Shown piece by piece: positions 1 through 8,712 of a DNA stretch of 55,177 nucleotides. A model generated the notes under the pieces. It saw only the letters and a list, made by a program, of their open reading frames with translations, had not been told where the DNA came from and ran no database searches. Source of the DNA: an uncultured Collinsella sp. (lineage in GTDB: Bacteria; Actinomycetota; Coriobacteriia; Coriobacteriales; Coriobacteriaceae); assembly GCA_902496005.1 (NCBI GenBank), contig CABUZI010000002.1:1-55177 (forward strand), read 5' to 3'. The translations under genes and the position numbers were made by a program. Position 1 is the stretch's first letter. Every line of letters begins with the position of its first letter.

Positions 1-117
1 AAGCCCCCGGCGCGCCCTCTTCCTTGCGGCGTTTTGGCCTGCAGCTTGCGAACGTCGCTCTGCTCGTTCGTCTTTTTGGTCTGGAGAGCCGGGTGGGCTG
101 ATAAATAGATGTGGGTA
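1..117. other. Window edge, no gene assigned
   Basis: Short open stretches exist in several frames, for example one ending at a stop near 108, but none has a start inside the window or a recognisable motif. It could be the 3' end of a gene outside the window or intergenic DNA. Confidence 0.3.
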
Positions 118-149
118 GGGGCTCCTCCGTTGATGAACGGGGGAGCCCC
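118..149 (-). terminator. Hairpin downstream of manA
   Basis: GGGGCTCC and GGAGCCCC arms, with an inner CCGTT/AACGG extension, form a long stem just past the manA stop. The run after the stem on the minus strand is only weakly T-rich, so termination is likely but not certain. Confidence 0.55.
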
Positions 150-176
150 TTGTTGCGTTTGGGTTGTTGGTGCGAT

Positions 177-1109
177 CTACAGATGCGAGACGATCAGTTC
201 CATCTTGCCTTCGAGGTCGATGGAGCTGACGGTGCTCGGGGCCAGCAGGTGGCTTCCCTTGTGGACGGGGTCGCCGCAGACGGTACCTTCGCCGTCGATG
301 ACCGACAGGCACATGAAGGGCCAGCGCTGGTCGAGGGTCTTGCTGCCGTCGACACGCACGCGATCGACGGTGTAGCAGGGGTTGGACTCGAGCTCGGTCA
401 CGCCGTCGACCTCGGGCGCGTTCACCGTGCCGTCGGTCGGAGCCTGAACGTCAAAATCGATGCAATCAAGGCTCTGCTCAATGTGAAGGGGGCGCAGCTT
501 GCCGTCGGTGCCAGGGCGGTCGTAGTCGTACAGGCGATACGTCACGTCGCTCGACTGCTGCGTCTCCAAAATGAGCGTGCCGGTCTTGATGGCATGCACG
601 GTGCCGGAGTCGATCTGGAAAAAGTCGCCCTTGTGGATCGGCAGCACGTTGAGCATCTCGTCCCAACGGCCCCCCTCGATCATCTGTGCGGCCTCGGCGC
701 GGTCGTGCGCGCGCTGGCCGACAATGATCGTGGCGCCAGGCTCGCAGTCCAGAACATACCAGCACTCGGTTTTGCCCAGGCTGCCGTTCTCGTGCTTGGC
801 GGCGTACTCGTCGTTGGGATGAATCTGGATTGAAAGGTCGTCCTTGGCATCCAGAATCTTAATGAGCAGCGGGAACTCCTTGCCCTCGCAATTGCCAAAG
901 AGCTCGCGGTGCTCGGCCCACAGCCATGAAAGCGTGTGGCCTGCATACGGGCCCTCCGCAATCTGGCAGTCACCGTTGGGATGGGCCGAGATGGCCCAGC
1001 ACTCACCGATGGGGCCATCGGGAATGTCGTAACCAAATACGGTTTCGAGCTGGCGGCCACCCCAGATCTTCTCGTGGAAGATCGGCGTCAGTTTAATCAA
1101 ATCGGACAT
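177..1109 (-). CDS. manA: Mannose-6-phosphate isomerase, class I (short form)
   Basis: Interconverts mannose-6-phosphate and fructose-6-phosphate in the cytoplasm, linking mannose use or GDP-mannose supply to glycolysis. The 310-residue protein matches the short class I enzymes of the Bacillus ManA type. The cupin zinc-site motif QIHPND lies at residues 95-100, a conserved Glu is in KTECW near 115, and SGTVHA carries the later His at 172. The start is at 1109 behind a G-rich GGGGGTAAG sequence. The GntR gene lies upstream on the same strand, separated by about 75 bp, so the two may be co-transcribed and the regulator may control manA; that link is inferred from position only. Confidence 0.93.
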   Translation of the reverse strand: MSDLIKLTPIFHEKIWGGRQLETVFGYDIPDGPIGECWAISAHPNGDCQIAEGPYAGHTLSWLWAEHRELFGNCEGKEFPLLIKILDAKDDLSIQIHPNDEYAAKHENGSLGKTECWYVLDCEPGATIIVGQRAHDRAEAAQMIEGGRWDEMLNVLPIHKGDFFQIDSGTVHAIKTGTLILETQQSSDVTYRLYDYDRPGTDGKLRPLHIEQSLDCIDFDVQAPTDGTVNAPEVDGVTELESNPCYTVDRVRVDGSKTLDQRWPFMCLSVIDGEGTVCGDPVHKGSHLLAPSTVSSIDLEGKMELIVSHL

Positions 1110-1183
1110 ATTCTTACCCCCATTATGTTGTGCGGGCGTTGCACAAAACAGCTCAAAACGAGCGCCCGCGTGACTACAAAAAC

Positions 1184-1903
1184 CTATGCCAACGTTACGT
1201 TGTGCAACTCAAAGCGGTCGCCAACGTTGCGCGAGATCGAATACTCAAAGGCGGCGCCGCTGTCCAAAAAGCCAATTTGGGTGAGCTCGAGCAGGGGAGA
1301 GCCAAGTTTGGTGTCCAGACGCTCGGCTTCTTCCTCGGTTGCTGCCACGGCGCGAATGGTACGGTGGAAGCTCGAAATCTTCAGCCCACATTGCTCGCGG
1401 ATGAAGCGGTAGACCGATCCGTACAGGTCCTTCTTTTTCAGCCCCGGAATCAGCTCGAGGGGCATGTAGGTGTACTCGATAACGATGGGCTTCTCATCGG
1501 CCTGGCGCACGCGCACAACGTGATAGGCAAAGTCATCCTCGGCAATTCCCAGCTGGGCTGCGATGTCCGCCGGTGGATTAACGATCGAGAAATCGTAGAC
1601 CACCGAGGTCACCTTCTCCCCGCGGTGCTCATACGAAAAACCCTGGGCACGGTCGTTTTTGCCCTGGAAAAACGCCTGGCCGGGAAGCCCCGCCGTGTCC
1701 TTAACGTAGGTACCCGATCCACGCCGGCTGGTAATAAGACCTTCTTCGGTGATTTGTTCAATAGCTCGTTTGACGGTGATTTTGGAAACGTTATAGAGCT
1801 TGCAGAACTCAACGACGGTAGGAAGCTTGTCGCCCGGTTTAAGAGCGCCATCCTCGATAGTGCGACGAATATCTGCAGCTATCGCCTCGTATTTGGGAAT
1901 CAT
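1184..1903 (-). CDS. GntR-family regulator with UTRA effector domain
   Basis: A DNA-binding transcription factor of 239 residues. Residues 1-70 form the GntR winged helix-turn-helix, with recognition-helix text NVSKITVKRAI and the wing RRGSGTYV. Residues from about 90 on match the UTRA small-molecule domain of the HutC subfamily, which usually binds a sugar phosphate or related metabolite. A strong AAAGGAGG ribosome site fixes the start. It lies directly upstream of manA on the same strand, so sensing of a hexose or amino-sugar phosphate is plausible, but the ligand cannot be read from sequence. The AT-rich region upstream may hold its own operator. Confidence 0.88.
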   Translation of the reverse strand: MIPKYEAIAADIRRTIEDGALKPGDKLPTVVEFCKLYNVSKITVKRAIEQITEEGLITSRRGSGTYVKDTAGLPGQAFFQGKNDRAQGFSYEHRGEKVTSVVYDFSIVNPPADIAAQLGIAEDDFAYHVVRVRQADEKPIVIEYTYMPLELIPGLKKKDLYGSVYRFIREQCGLKISSFHRTIRAVAATEEEAERLDTKLGSPLLELTQIGFLDSGAAFEYSISRNVGDRFELHNVTLA

Positions 1904-2090
1904 GGAACCTCCTTTCCAACTTGGTTGAGTATAAAAGAAAGTATAGTTAACACCTAAGCATCCCTATTATATATTTAAAAAGTTCGAGAAAGATATAATT
2001 AAAAGTCGCTTTGCATATAAATTAGAGCGCTCTAAATAGATAAACATCTGAGTAATGTCGTGTTAAGCGGCCATTCGCGTTTTCCCAGAT
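1904..2090. promoter_or_regulatory. AT-rich divergent control region with 14-bp palindrome
   Basis: This stretch separates the minus-strand GntR gene from the plus-strand ROK gene and is much richer in A and T than its surroundings. It contains the perfect palindrome TTAGAGCGCTCTAA at 2022-2035 and several TATA-like runs near 1968-2000. It is a reasonable place for divergent promoters and an operator. No specific binding protein can be assigned. Confidence 0.4.
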
Positions 2091-2132
2091 AAAACCTGCC
2101 AAAACAAACCTGTCCCTTTTTGGTAGGTTTTT
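2091..2132 (+). terminator. Terminator-like hairpin upstream of the ROK kinase
   Basis: An AAACCTGCCAAAA arm pairs with TTTTTGGTAGGTTT (one G-U pair) and runs into T residues, about 55 bp before the ROK start. It is either the end of an upstream transcript or an attenuator in the ROK leader. Confidence 0.5.
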
Positions 2133-2185
2133 GCCTTGGGAGCGGTACCATACAGGCAATGTTTAAACGAGAAAGGCGGGCTCCC

Positions 2186-3139
2186 ATGGAACCTAAGCAG
2201 TACTACATCGGCATCGACGTCGGCGGCACTTCGGTTAAGGAGGGCCTGTTCGACGAGGACGGCAACCTGCTTGCCAAGGCCAGCGTGCCCACGCCTCCTA
2301 TCGTTGACGCTGCGGGCTTTGCCGCGGTGACCGAGGCTATCGACCAGGTGGTCGCCAAGGCACAGATTCCGCGTGCCTTTGTGGCGGGCATTGGCCTGGC
2401 CGTTCCGTGTCCCATCCCGGCGTCGGGCGATGCCAAGGTCAAGGCCAACATTGCCATTAACCTGCCCGAGCTGAGGGTCGCCATTCAGGAGCACTGCCCC
2501 GATGCGGTCGTTAAGTATGAGAACGATGCCAACGCCGCTGCCATGGGCGAGGCCTGGCTCGGTTCTGCCAAGGGCGTGCAGAACGTGGTTATGGTCACCA
2601 TCGGTACCGGCGTGGGCGGCGGCGTTATCGTTAACGGCGATGTGGTATCGGGCGTTGTGGGTGCTGGCGGCGAGATCGGCCACATGTGCCTGAACCCGGC
2701 TGAGGAGCGCACCTGCGGCTGCGGCGGCCATGGCCACCTGGAGCAGTATTCCAGCGCCACCGGCGTGGTGAGCAACTACCTTGCCGAGTGCAAGAAGGCG
2801 GGCGTCGACCCCATCGAGCTCACCGGCCCCTCCGATTCCAAGGACGTGTTCCAGGCCTGCCGCGAGGGCGACAAGCTTGCGCTGGCCGCGGCCGATACCA
2901 TGGCCGACTATCTCGGTCGCGCACTGGCGCTTATTGCCAACGTGGTTGATCCCGAGATGTTCCTCATCGGCGGCGGCGCCTCTGCCTCGGCCGATGTCTA
3001 CCTCGACAAGGTTCGCGAGCACTTTAAGCAGTACGCGCTTTCCGCCTCGCGCGAGACGCCCATTAAGGTCGCTTCGCTCGGAAACGACGCCGGCATCATC
3101 GGTGCCGCCTACGTAGCCCTGCGCGCCGCCGGCAAATAG
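2186..3139 (+). CDS. ROK-family sugar kinase, probable glucokinase
   Basis: ATP-dependent phosphorylation of a hexose, most likely glucose. The N-terminal phosphate-binding motif DVGGTSVKEGLF is near residues 10-21. The second ATP motif reads GTGVGGGVIVNG, and the ROK zinc-site region reads CGCGGHGHLEQ, where the usual last Cys is His. The 317-residue length is typical of bacterial ROK glucokinases. The start is the third Met of the open frame because GAAAGG sits about 10 bases before it; the upstream in-frame part overlaps a hairpin and is not protein-like. ROK kinases also act on mannose, fructose or N-acetyl sugars, so exact specificity is open. Confidence 0.88.
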   Translation: MEPKQYYIGIDVGGTSVKEGLFDEDGNLLAKASVPTPPIVDAAGFAAVTEAIDQVVAKAQIPRAFVAGIGLAVPCPIPASGDAKVKANIAINLPELRVAIQEHCPDAVVKYENDANAAAMGEAWLGSAKGVQNVVMVTIGTGVGGGVIVNGDVVSGVVGAGGEIGHMCLNPAEERTCGCGGHGHLEQYSSATGVVSNYLAECKKAGVDPIELTGPSDSKDVFQACREGDKLALAAADTMADYLGRALALIANVVDPEMFLIGGGASASADVYLDKVREHFKQYALSASRETPIKVASLGNDAGIIGAAYVALRAAGK

Positions 3140-3260
3140 CTGGTGCAAGGAGGCCAAGGCTGCGCCCCAAAATATGCCGTGGCCCTTCCGTCTGCGAAGG
3201 CTCGGCATCGGCGTGCTACCATAGCTACGTCCAAGTACACATATCAAGTGGAGGATATCC

Positions 3261-4184
3261 ATGGCAAACGTTCTTGTCTTTGGTCACCAGAACCCCGATA
3301 ACGACGCCATCATGAGCGCCGTCGTCCTGTCCCAGTTGCTCAACCAGGTTGAGTATGCCGGCAACACCTACGAGGCCTGCGCCCTTGGTCAGCTTCCGGC
3401 CGAGTCCGCCAAGCTGCTCGCCGACGCTGGCATTGCCGAGCCCCGCGTGATTGATTCCGTCGAGGCCGGTCAGCTCGTCGTCCTCACCGACCACAACGAG
3501 TCTGCCCAGTCCGTCGCCGGCCTTAAGGACGCCACGGTCTTTGGCGTCATCGACCATCACCGCATCGGCGACTTCGAGACCGCCGGTCCGCTGCACTACA
3601 TCTGCCTGCCCTGGGGCTCCAGCTGCACCATCGTCACCAAGCTTGCCGGCGTGCTCGGCGTTGAGCTTTCCGACGTCCAGGCCAAGCTGCTGCTCTCGGC
3701 CATGATGACCGACACGCTCATGCTCAAGAGCCCCACCACCACCGATGTCGACCGCGCCGTCGCCGCCAAGCTCGGCGAGCAGGTGGGCGTCGATCCGGTC
3801 AAGTTTGGCATGGAGGTCTTCCTCACCCGTCCGTCCGGCTCCTTCACTGCAGCCGAGATGGTCGGCAACGACATCAAGATGTTCGAGCCCGCCGGCAAGA
3901 AGCTGCTCATCGGCCAGTACGAGACCGTCGACAAGAGCCGTGCGCTTGGCATGATTGACGAGATCCGCGAGGCCATGCGCGCCTACGCCGCCGAGAAGGG
4001 TGCCGACGGCATTGTCCTGTGCATTACCGACATCATGGAGGAGGGCTCGCAGGTCCTGCTCGAGGGCGAGACCGAGGCTGCTCAGAAGGGTCTGGGCATT
4101 GCCGACGAGCACGACGGCGTCTGGATGCCGGGCGTCCTCTCCCGTAAGAAGCAGGTCGCTGCCCCCATCATGGCCGCCTGCTAG
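3261..4184 (+). CDS. ppaC: Manganese-dependent inorganic pyrophosphatase (family II)
   Basis: Hydrolyses pyrophosphate to phosphate, pulling biosynthetic reactions forward. The 307-residue protein belongs to the DHH family. Metal ligands are visible as H9, D13 and D15 in FGHQNPDND, D77 in LTDHNE, the DHH triplet at 98-100 and D151. The C-terminal substrate-binding SRKKQ motif is present near residue 296. No CBS or DRTGG insert is present, so it is the short constitutive form rather than the nucleotide-regulated one. AGTGGAGGATATCC before the ATG carries the ribosome site. It is followed by its own terminator. Confidence 0.96.
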   Translation: MANVLVFGHQNPDNDAIMSAVVLSQLLNQVEYAGNTYEACALGQLPAESAKLLADAGIAEPRVIDSVEAGQLVVLTDHNESAQSVAGLKDATVFGVIDHHRIGDFETAGPLHYICLPWGSSCTIVTKLAGVLGVELSDVQAKLLLSAMMTDTLMLKSPTTTDVDRAVAAKLGEQVGVDPVKFGMEVFLTRPSGSFTAAEMVGNDIKMFEPAGKKLLIGQYETVDKSRALGMIDEIREAMRAYAAEKGADGIVLCITDIMEEGSQVLLEGETEAAQKGLGIADEHDGVWMPGVLSRKKQVAAPIMAAC

Positions 4185-4203
4185 GTTTAGTTGACCAAAC
4201 GCC

Positions 4204-4243
4204 ACGACCGGATCGCGGACGCCCCGCGCTCCGGTCGTTTTTT
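4204..4243 (+). terminator. Terminator after ppaC
   Basis: ACGACCGG and CCGGTCGT arms with an inner CGCGG/CCGCG pairing are followed by six T residues. A clear intrinsic terminator. Confidence 0.85.
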
Positions 4244-4382
4244 GTGCGCGGCGCCGCGTTGTCTCTTGGACAGGCGTGCCCGTGCCGTTGAGCAAATAAT
4301 GTTCAACCTGTGGTTCCGCTTTTCGGTCACGCCTGCGTGCTTGTCGTGCAGGGTAGGCTAGATGCAAGCGTAATACGTTAGA

Positions 4383-4418
4383 GCGCGGCGCCGCCACTTG
4401 GGCGGGCCGTGCTTTTTT
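4383..4418 (+). terminator. Attenuator-like terminator in the nhaA leader
   Basis: GCGCGGC/GCCGTGC arms with further GC pairing are followed directly by six T residues, and the nhaA ATG lies only about 33 bases downstream. No gene ends just before it, so it looks like premature termination in the nhaA leader rather than the end of ppaC, which has its own terminator. Confidence 0.55.
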
Positions 4419-4451
4419 AAGACGGGAGCTTTCCCGTGAAAGGAGCCGCCC

Positions 4452-5810
4452 ATGGCAGCAACTGAGCAGCTGTTCAACGTTCGTGAGCGCAAGCGTTTTG
4501 AGCGCCACGACATCTGGGAGCGCATCGCCGAGAACGGCACGATTTCCGCCGCCGTCATGGTCTTCGCCGCCATCGCCGCCGTCATTTGCGCCAATACCGA
4601 TGCCTACGAGGCCATCCATCACTTTTTGGAGACCCCGCTGTATGTGGGTCTGGGCAACCTTACGGCCGGTCTCACCGTTGAGCTTTTCGTCAACGACTTC
4701 CTCATGGCGATTTTCTTTTTGCTGGTGGGCATTGAGCTCAAGTATGAAATGACGGTCGGCGAGCTCAAAAACCCGCGCCAGGCTATGCTTCCCATGCTGG
4801 CGGCCGTGGGCGGCGTCGTCGTTCCCGCCTGCATCTATCTGATCTTTAACCATGCCGGCGCGCACAACGGCTGGGCCATTCCCATGGCAACCGATATTGC
4901 CTTTGCGCTGGGCGTGCTGTCGCTTTTGGGCAATCGCGTGCCCAACGGCGTGCGTGTGTTCTTCTCGACGCTCGCCATCGCCGACGACCTCATCTCCATC
5001 GCCGCCATCGCCATCTTCTACGGTCAGAGCCCCAATCCGTTTTGGTTGGGCGCCGCCGCGCTTGTGACCTGCGCGCTCGTGTGGCTCAACAGGACGCAGC
5101 ATTACCGCCTTGCCCCGTACTCGGTGCTGGGCCTGCTGCTGTGGTTCTGCATGTTCAAGAGCGGCGTGCACGCTACGCTTGCCGGCGTCATCCTGGCCTT
5201 CACCATCCCGGCCAAGTGCGGCGTCAAGCTCGATAGCCTCACCGATTGGTTGGGGGAGTGCCTGCCGCTGCTCGATGACCGCTACGATGACGAGGCGCAC
5301 ATCCTGGGTCAGCATGACTTTACCGTCTCGACCACCAAGGTCGAGCGCGTCATGCACCGCGTGACCCCGCCGCTCATCCGCATGGAGCGTCTGATCTCCA
5401 CGCCGGTCAACTTTGTGATTCTGCCGATCTTTGCGTTCGTGAACGCGCAGGTTCGCCTAGTGGGCGTGGACATGAGCACGCTGCTCACCGACCCGGTGAC
5501 GCTCGGCGTGTACTTTGGCATGCTGCTGGGCAAGCCGATCGGAATCTTTGGCATGACGTTTGCCCTGGTTAAGCTCAAGATTTCCGAGCTGCCGCGCAAT
5601 GTCAACTGGCACATGATTGCCGGTGTGGGCATTCTGGGCGGCATCGGCTTTACGATGTCGATTCTCATCAGCGGTCTTGCTTTCCCGACGGCCCAGTTTG
5701 AGGTTCTGGCTGCCAAGGCCGCCATCCTTGCCGGTTCGGTCACCGCGGCCGTGCTTGGCATGATCTACATGAGCGTGGTCTGCAAACACCCCGCGCCCAA
5801 GGACGAGTAA
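4452..5810 (+). CDS. nhaA: Na+/H+ antiporter NhaA
   Basis: Inner-membrane exchanger that expels sodium (or lithium) in return for protons, controlling sodium load and internal pH. The 452-residue sequence is mostly hydrophobic helices. The ion-binding aspartate pair is seen at D178-D179 in LAIADDLIS, and the family text FALGVLSLLGNRVP precedes it. A hydrophilic insert at roughly residues 255-300, rich in acidic residues and His, makes it longer than the E. coli protein (388 residues); similar extensions occur in many Gram-positive NhaA. GAAAGGAG lies about 9 bases before the ATG. A terminator-like hairpin in the leader suggests control by attenuation. Confidence 0.95.
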   Translation: MAATEQLFNVRERKRFERHDIWERIAENGTISAAVMVFAAIAAVICANTDAYEAIHHFLETPLYVGLGNLTAGLTVELFVNDFLMAIFFLLVGIELKYEMTVGELKNPRQAMLPMLAAVGGVVVPACIYLIFNHAGAHNGWAIPMATDIAFALGVLSLLGNRVPNGVRVFFSTLAIADDLISIAAIAIFYGQSPNPFWLGAAALVTCALVWLNRTQHYRLAPYSVLGLLLWFCMFKSGVHATLAGVILAFTIPAKCGVKLDSLTDWLGECLPLLDDRYDDEAHILGQHDFTVSTTKVERVMHRVTPPLIRMERLISTPVNFVILPIFAFVNAQVRLVGVDMSTLLTDPVTLGVYFGMLLGKPIGIFGMTFALVKLKISELPRNVNWHMIAGVGILGGIGFTMSILISGLAFPTAQFEVLAAKAAILAGSVTAAVLGMIYMSVVCKHPAPKDE

Positions 5811-5827
5811 GAGCACATACAAGTTTG

Positions 5828-5865
5828 AAAACGCCGCCTGTGAACACCATCACAAGCGGCGTTTT
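5828..5865 (+). terminator. Terminator after nhaA
   Basis: AAAACGCCGC and GCGGCGTTTT arms form a stem with a T-rich end just past the nhaA stop; the symmetry would also allow termination of minus-strand transcription. Confidence 0.8.
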
Positions 5866-5896
5866 AGTCATTGGGGACGTTCTTAAATGACTAGGC

Positions 5897-6151
5897 TTAT
5901 TCCACGGTGCCGTAGATGGCGCCCCAGCCGTGGGCGGCCAAGGCGGAGTTGAGCTGGTCGCAAAGTGACTGGCGGTCGTAATAGCCGGGCGGTAGCAGGT
6001 TGACGATTTCCATGAGATCGGGCGCGAGGTCCAAGATCTCGGCCTGCACGATGAGATCCAGGCGGTCGATGGTGTGGCGGTCGTAAAACAGTCCGTCGAC
6101 CAGGCGCTGCAGGTCGCCGAATTCCTCGGCCTGGAACGATCCGTACTCCAT
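5897..6151 (-). CDS. Small conserved-looking protein of unknown function
   Basis: An 84-residue acidic protein with no signal peptide, membrane segment or motif that I recognise. It reads like a compact helical cytoplasmic protein, with sequences such as YDRHTIDRLDLIVQAE and LLPPGYYDRQSL. An ideal AAGGAGG ribosome site six bases before the ATG and coding-like base use support it as a real gene. It is convergent with nhaA and divergent from the aminotransferase. No function is assigned. Confidence 0.7.
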   Translation of the reverse strand: MEYGSFQAEEFGDLQRLVDGLFYDRHTIDRLDLIVQAEILDLAPDLMEIVNLLPPGYYDRQSLCDQLNSALAAHGWGAIYGTVE

Positions 6152-6253
6152 AGTGCCTCCTTGGGCGCTTCACGCCGGCATGCGCGGCGATTCGTAATTT
6201 ATTGCGATGGACTTAATCTATCACGGCTTCATAACGTTGTGACGGTGGCGGTC

Positions 6254-6259
6254 TATACT
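6254..6259 (+). promoter_or_regulatory. Candidate -10 box for the aminotransferase gene
   Basis: TATACT stands about 40 bases before the ATG at 6301. No convincing -35 box is visible. Confidence 0.35.
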
Positions 6260-6300
6260 TAGAAGAATTGCAACGTACCGCTTCGTGAAAGGTCGCACCC

Positions 6301-7605
6301 ATGCAGACGATCTACCAGAAGATGGAAACCACCGAACTCGATGCCGCCATCGAGGCGCTCAAAGCCGAGGTCGCCGAGGTCAAGGCCAAGGGCCTGGCGC
6401 TCGACATGGCCCGCGGCAAGCCGTCGCCCTCCCAGGTGGACATCTCTCGACCCATGCTCGATATCCTCAATGCCGATGCCGACCTGCACGACGGCAACGT
6501 CGACTGTTCCAACTACGGCTGCTTTGAGGGCATTCCCTCGGCACGCAAGCTGGCGGGGGAGTTCCTGGGCTGCCCCGCCGAGCAGACGCTCGTGCTGGGT
6601 TCGTCGAGCCTGCTGATCGAGCACGACATCGCCGGTATGTTCTGGCGCTGCGGCTCGTGCGGCAGCGAGCCCTGGGATGCCTACGAGGCTGCCCACGACG
6701 GCAAGAAGGTCAAGTTCCTGTGCCCTGTTCCCGGCTACGACCGCCACTTTGGCATCACCGCCGATCTGGGTATCGAGAACGTCCCCGTCGCGATGACCGA
6801 CAACGGCCCCGACATGGACGAGGTCGAGCGCCTCGTCGCCGCCGACGATTCCATCAAGGGCATCTGGTGCGTGCCCAAGTATTCCAACCCCACGGGCATC
6901 ACCTTTAGCGAGGACACTGTGCGCCGCCTGGTTGAGATGCCCACGGCCGCATCCGATTTCCGCATCTTCTGGGACAACGCCTACTGCGTGCACGACCTGT
7001 ACGACGAGACCGACGAGCTCGCAAACATCTTTGACCTCGCTCGCGCGGCGGGCACCGAGGACCGCGTGGTGGCATTTGCCTCGACGTCCAAGATCACCTT
7101 CCCGGGCGCCGGTATCGGCTTTATCGGTGCGAGCCCCGCGGTCATCGCCGAGTTCTCCAAGCGCCTGAAGGCCGGCCTCATCAGCGCCGACAAGCTCAAC
7201 CAGCTACGTCACGTGCGTTTCCTTCCCACCATCGAGGCGGTCAAGGAGCACATGAAAAAGCATGCCGAGTTTCTGCGCCCGCGCTTTGAGGCCGTTGAGC
7301 GCAAGCTCACCGAGGGCCTGGGCGAGACGGGCTGCGCCACCTGGACGCACCCCCGCGGCGGCTACTTTGTAAGCTTCGATGGTCCCGAGGGTTCAGCCCA
7401 GAAGGTCGCCGCGCTCTGCGCCGACCTGGGCGTCAAGCTCACGCCGGCTGGTGCCACCTGGCCTTATGGCAAGGACCCGCGCGACACCAACATCCGCATC
7501 GCGCCGAGCTATCCCACGGTCGAGGACCTGGAGGCCGCGCTCGATGTGCTGGTGCTGGCCGTTAAGCTCGTCGCTGCCGAGCTTGCGCGTGCCGAGCGCG
7601 CCTAA
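6301..7605 (+). CDS. PLP-dependent class I aminotransferase (MocR-like aminotransferase family)
   Basis: A fold-type I pyridoxal-phosphate enzyme that moves an amino group between an amino acid and a 2-oxo acid; aspartate or alanine is a plausible substrate for this family. The 434-residue protein has an N-terminal helical section with LDMARGKPS, the text NYGCFEGIPSARKLAGEF, the KYSNPTG motif near residue 195, and the Schiff-base lysine K264 in STSKITFPGAG. It lacks a GntR-type DNA-binding domain although the family shares the MocR aminotransferase name. It is a separate unit with GAAAGG before its start; the STAS gene follows after about 50 bp. Confidence 0.88.
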   Translation: MQTIYQKMETTELDAAIEALKAEVAEVKAKGLALDMARGKPSPSQVDISRPMLDILNADADLHDGNVDCSNYGCFEGIPSARKLAGEFLGCPAEQTLVLGSSSLLIEHDIAGMFWRCGSCGSEPWDAYEAAHDGKKVKFLCPVPGYDRHFGITADLGIENVPVAMTDNGPDMDEVERLVAADDSIKGIWCVPKYSNPTGITFSEDTVRRLVEMPTAASDFRIFWDNAYCVHDLYDETDELANIFDLARAAGTEDRVVAFASTSKITFPGAGIGFIGASPAVIAEFSKRLKAGLISADKLNQLRHVRFLPTIEAVKEHMKKHAEFLRPRFEAVERKLTEGLGETGCATWTHPRGGYFVSFDGPEGSAQKVAALCADLGVKLTPAGATWPYGKDPRDTNIRIAPSYPTVEDLEAALDVLVLAVKLVAAELARAERA

Positions 7606-7656
7606 CGCGCGGCTTCCCGTACTATCCGCACTTTCGATACGTAAAGGAGCGTATAC

Positions 7657-7971
7657 ATGGATTTGGGTATTTCCACCAACCCCACGCCGGAGATCTACAC
7701 CATTAAGGTAACCGGCGAGATCGATATCTCTAACGCCGATAGCCTGCGCAATGCTATCGACCTGGCGCTCGAGCAGCCCACTGAGGCCGTTGAGCTCGAT
7801 TTTGCCCAGGTGAGCTACATCGATTCGACGGGCATTGGCGTGCTCGTGGGCGCCGCGCACCACGCGGTCGACCACAGCAAGCGCTTTAGCTGCACTAATG
7901 TGCAGCCCCAGGTGATGCGCGTGGTTCAGCTGCTGGGCGTCGACCAGGAGATTTCGATCACGGCGGCATAA
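7657..7971 (+). CDS. STAS-domain anti-sigma factor antagonist
   Basis: A stand-alone 104-residue STAS protein of the SpoIIAA/RsbV class. It would bind and neutralise an anti-sigma kinase when unphosphorylated. The conserved phosphorylation site is S57 in SYIDSTGIGVL, and residues 10-25 form the first strands of the fold. TAAAGGAG is placed well before the ATG. No anti-sigma kinase or sigma factor is nearby, so the partner must be encoded elsewhere. Confidence 0.88.
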   Translation: MDLGISTNPTPEIYTIKVTGEIDISNADSLRNAIDLALEQPTEAVELDFAQVSYIDSTGIGVLVGAAHHAVDHSKRFSCTNVQPQVMRVVQLLGVDQEISITAA

Positions 7972-8124
7972 TCTTTGCCCCCAAAGGGGCATGCCGTTTG
8001 GCATATGTTTGTGATGCGCTCGGACGTTTTGGCGTCCGGGCGCTATACTTGACCGAATGAATAGACGAGTTCCGGCCGAATGGCGCGGTGCGGGCTCGAC
8101 TCACATCGAGCCTTGGAGGTATGT

Positions 8125-8712
8125 GTGTTTGGTATTGGAGAGGGTGAGCTCGCGATCATCGTGGTCTTCGGCTTTTTGCTGTTTGGCCCGGATAAGCTCC
8201 CACAGATGGGCCGCACGATCGGCCGTGCCATCCGTCAGTTCCGCGAGACGCAGGAAAAGATGACGGCCGTTGTTCAGTCCGAGATAATCGATCCGGTGAG
8301 CGAGGCCGCGTCGGCCCCGGTCAAGCCCAAGAAGGCTGCCGTCGATGACGATTCCGATGCAGACGAGGATGCCGTCGAGACGGCTGCGCCCGCAAAGAAG
8401 GAGACCTTTGCCGAGCGCCGTGCCCGCCTTGCCGCCGAGAAGGCCGCGAGCGAGGCTGCCGCCGAGGGCGAGGGTGCTGCTGAGGAGTCCGAGGCCGAGA
8501 GCGCCGAGCCTGCCGCTGCCGCCGAGCCTGTCGTCGAGCCCGAGCCTGCTGCAGAGCCGGAGTCCGAGCCCGAGCCGGCAGAGCCCACGACGGCTGACCT
8601 CTACGCCCGTCGTCCCCGCAAGCGCAAGGCCGTCGTCGACCAGCTCGCTCGCGAGCTCGAGGCCGAGGACGACGCTGCTGCCGCCGACGCCCCGAAGGGA
8701 GGCGATGAGTAA
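8125..8712 (+). CDS. tatA: Twin-arginine translocase subunit TatA/TatB
   Basis: Membrane component of the Tat pathway, which exports folded proteins with twin-arginine signals. The N-terminus is one short transmembrane helix followed by FGPDKLPQMGR and an amphipathic helix, the hallmark of TatA/TatB. The start is the GTG at 8125 because TTGGAGG lies 5 bases before it; an upstream in-frame ATG at 8080 would add a prefix that does not resemble the family. After about residue 60 comes a long Ala/Glu/Pro-rich acidic tail and a basic segment RRPRKRKA, so the 195 residues are long for TatA and closer to TatB. Its stop overlaps the tatC start. Confidence 0.9.
   Translation: MFGIGEGELAIIVVFGFLLFGPDKLPQMGRTIGRAIRQFRETQEKMTAVVQSEIIDPVSEAASAPVKPKKAAVDDDSDADEDAVETAAPAKKETFAERRARLAAEKAASEAAAEGEGAAEESEAESAEPAAAAEPVVEPEPAAEPESEPEPAEPTTADLYARRPRKRKAVVDQLARELEAEDDAAAADAPKGGDE

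Noticed and set aside
3225..5357. 710-codon open frame on the minus strand
   Set aside because: Antisense to ppaC and nhaA, with no ribosome site or motif; a shadow of their codon bias.
8080..8124. Earlier ATG start of tatA
   Set aside because: It would add a polar stretch before the membrane helix, and the ribosome site fits the GTG at 8125.
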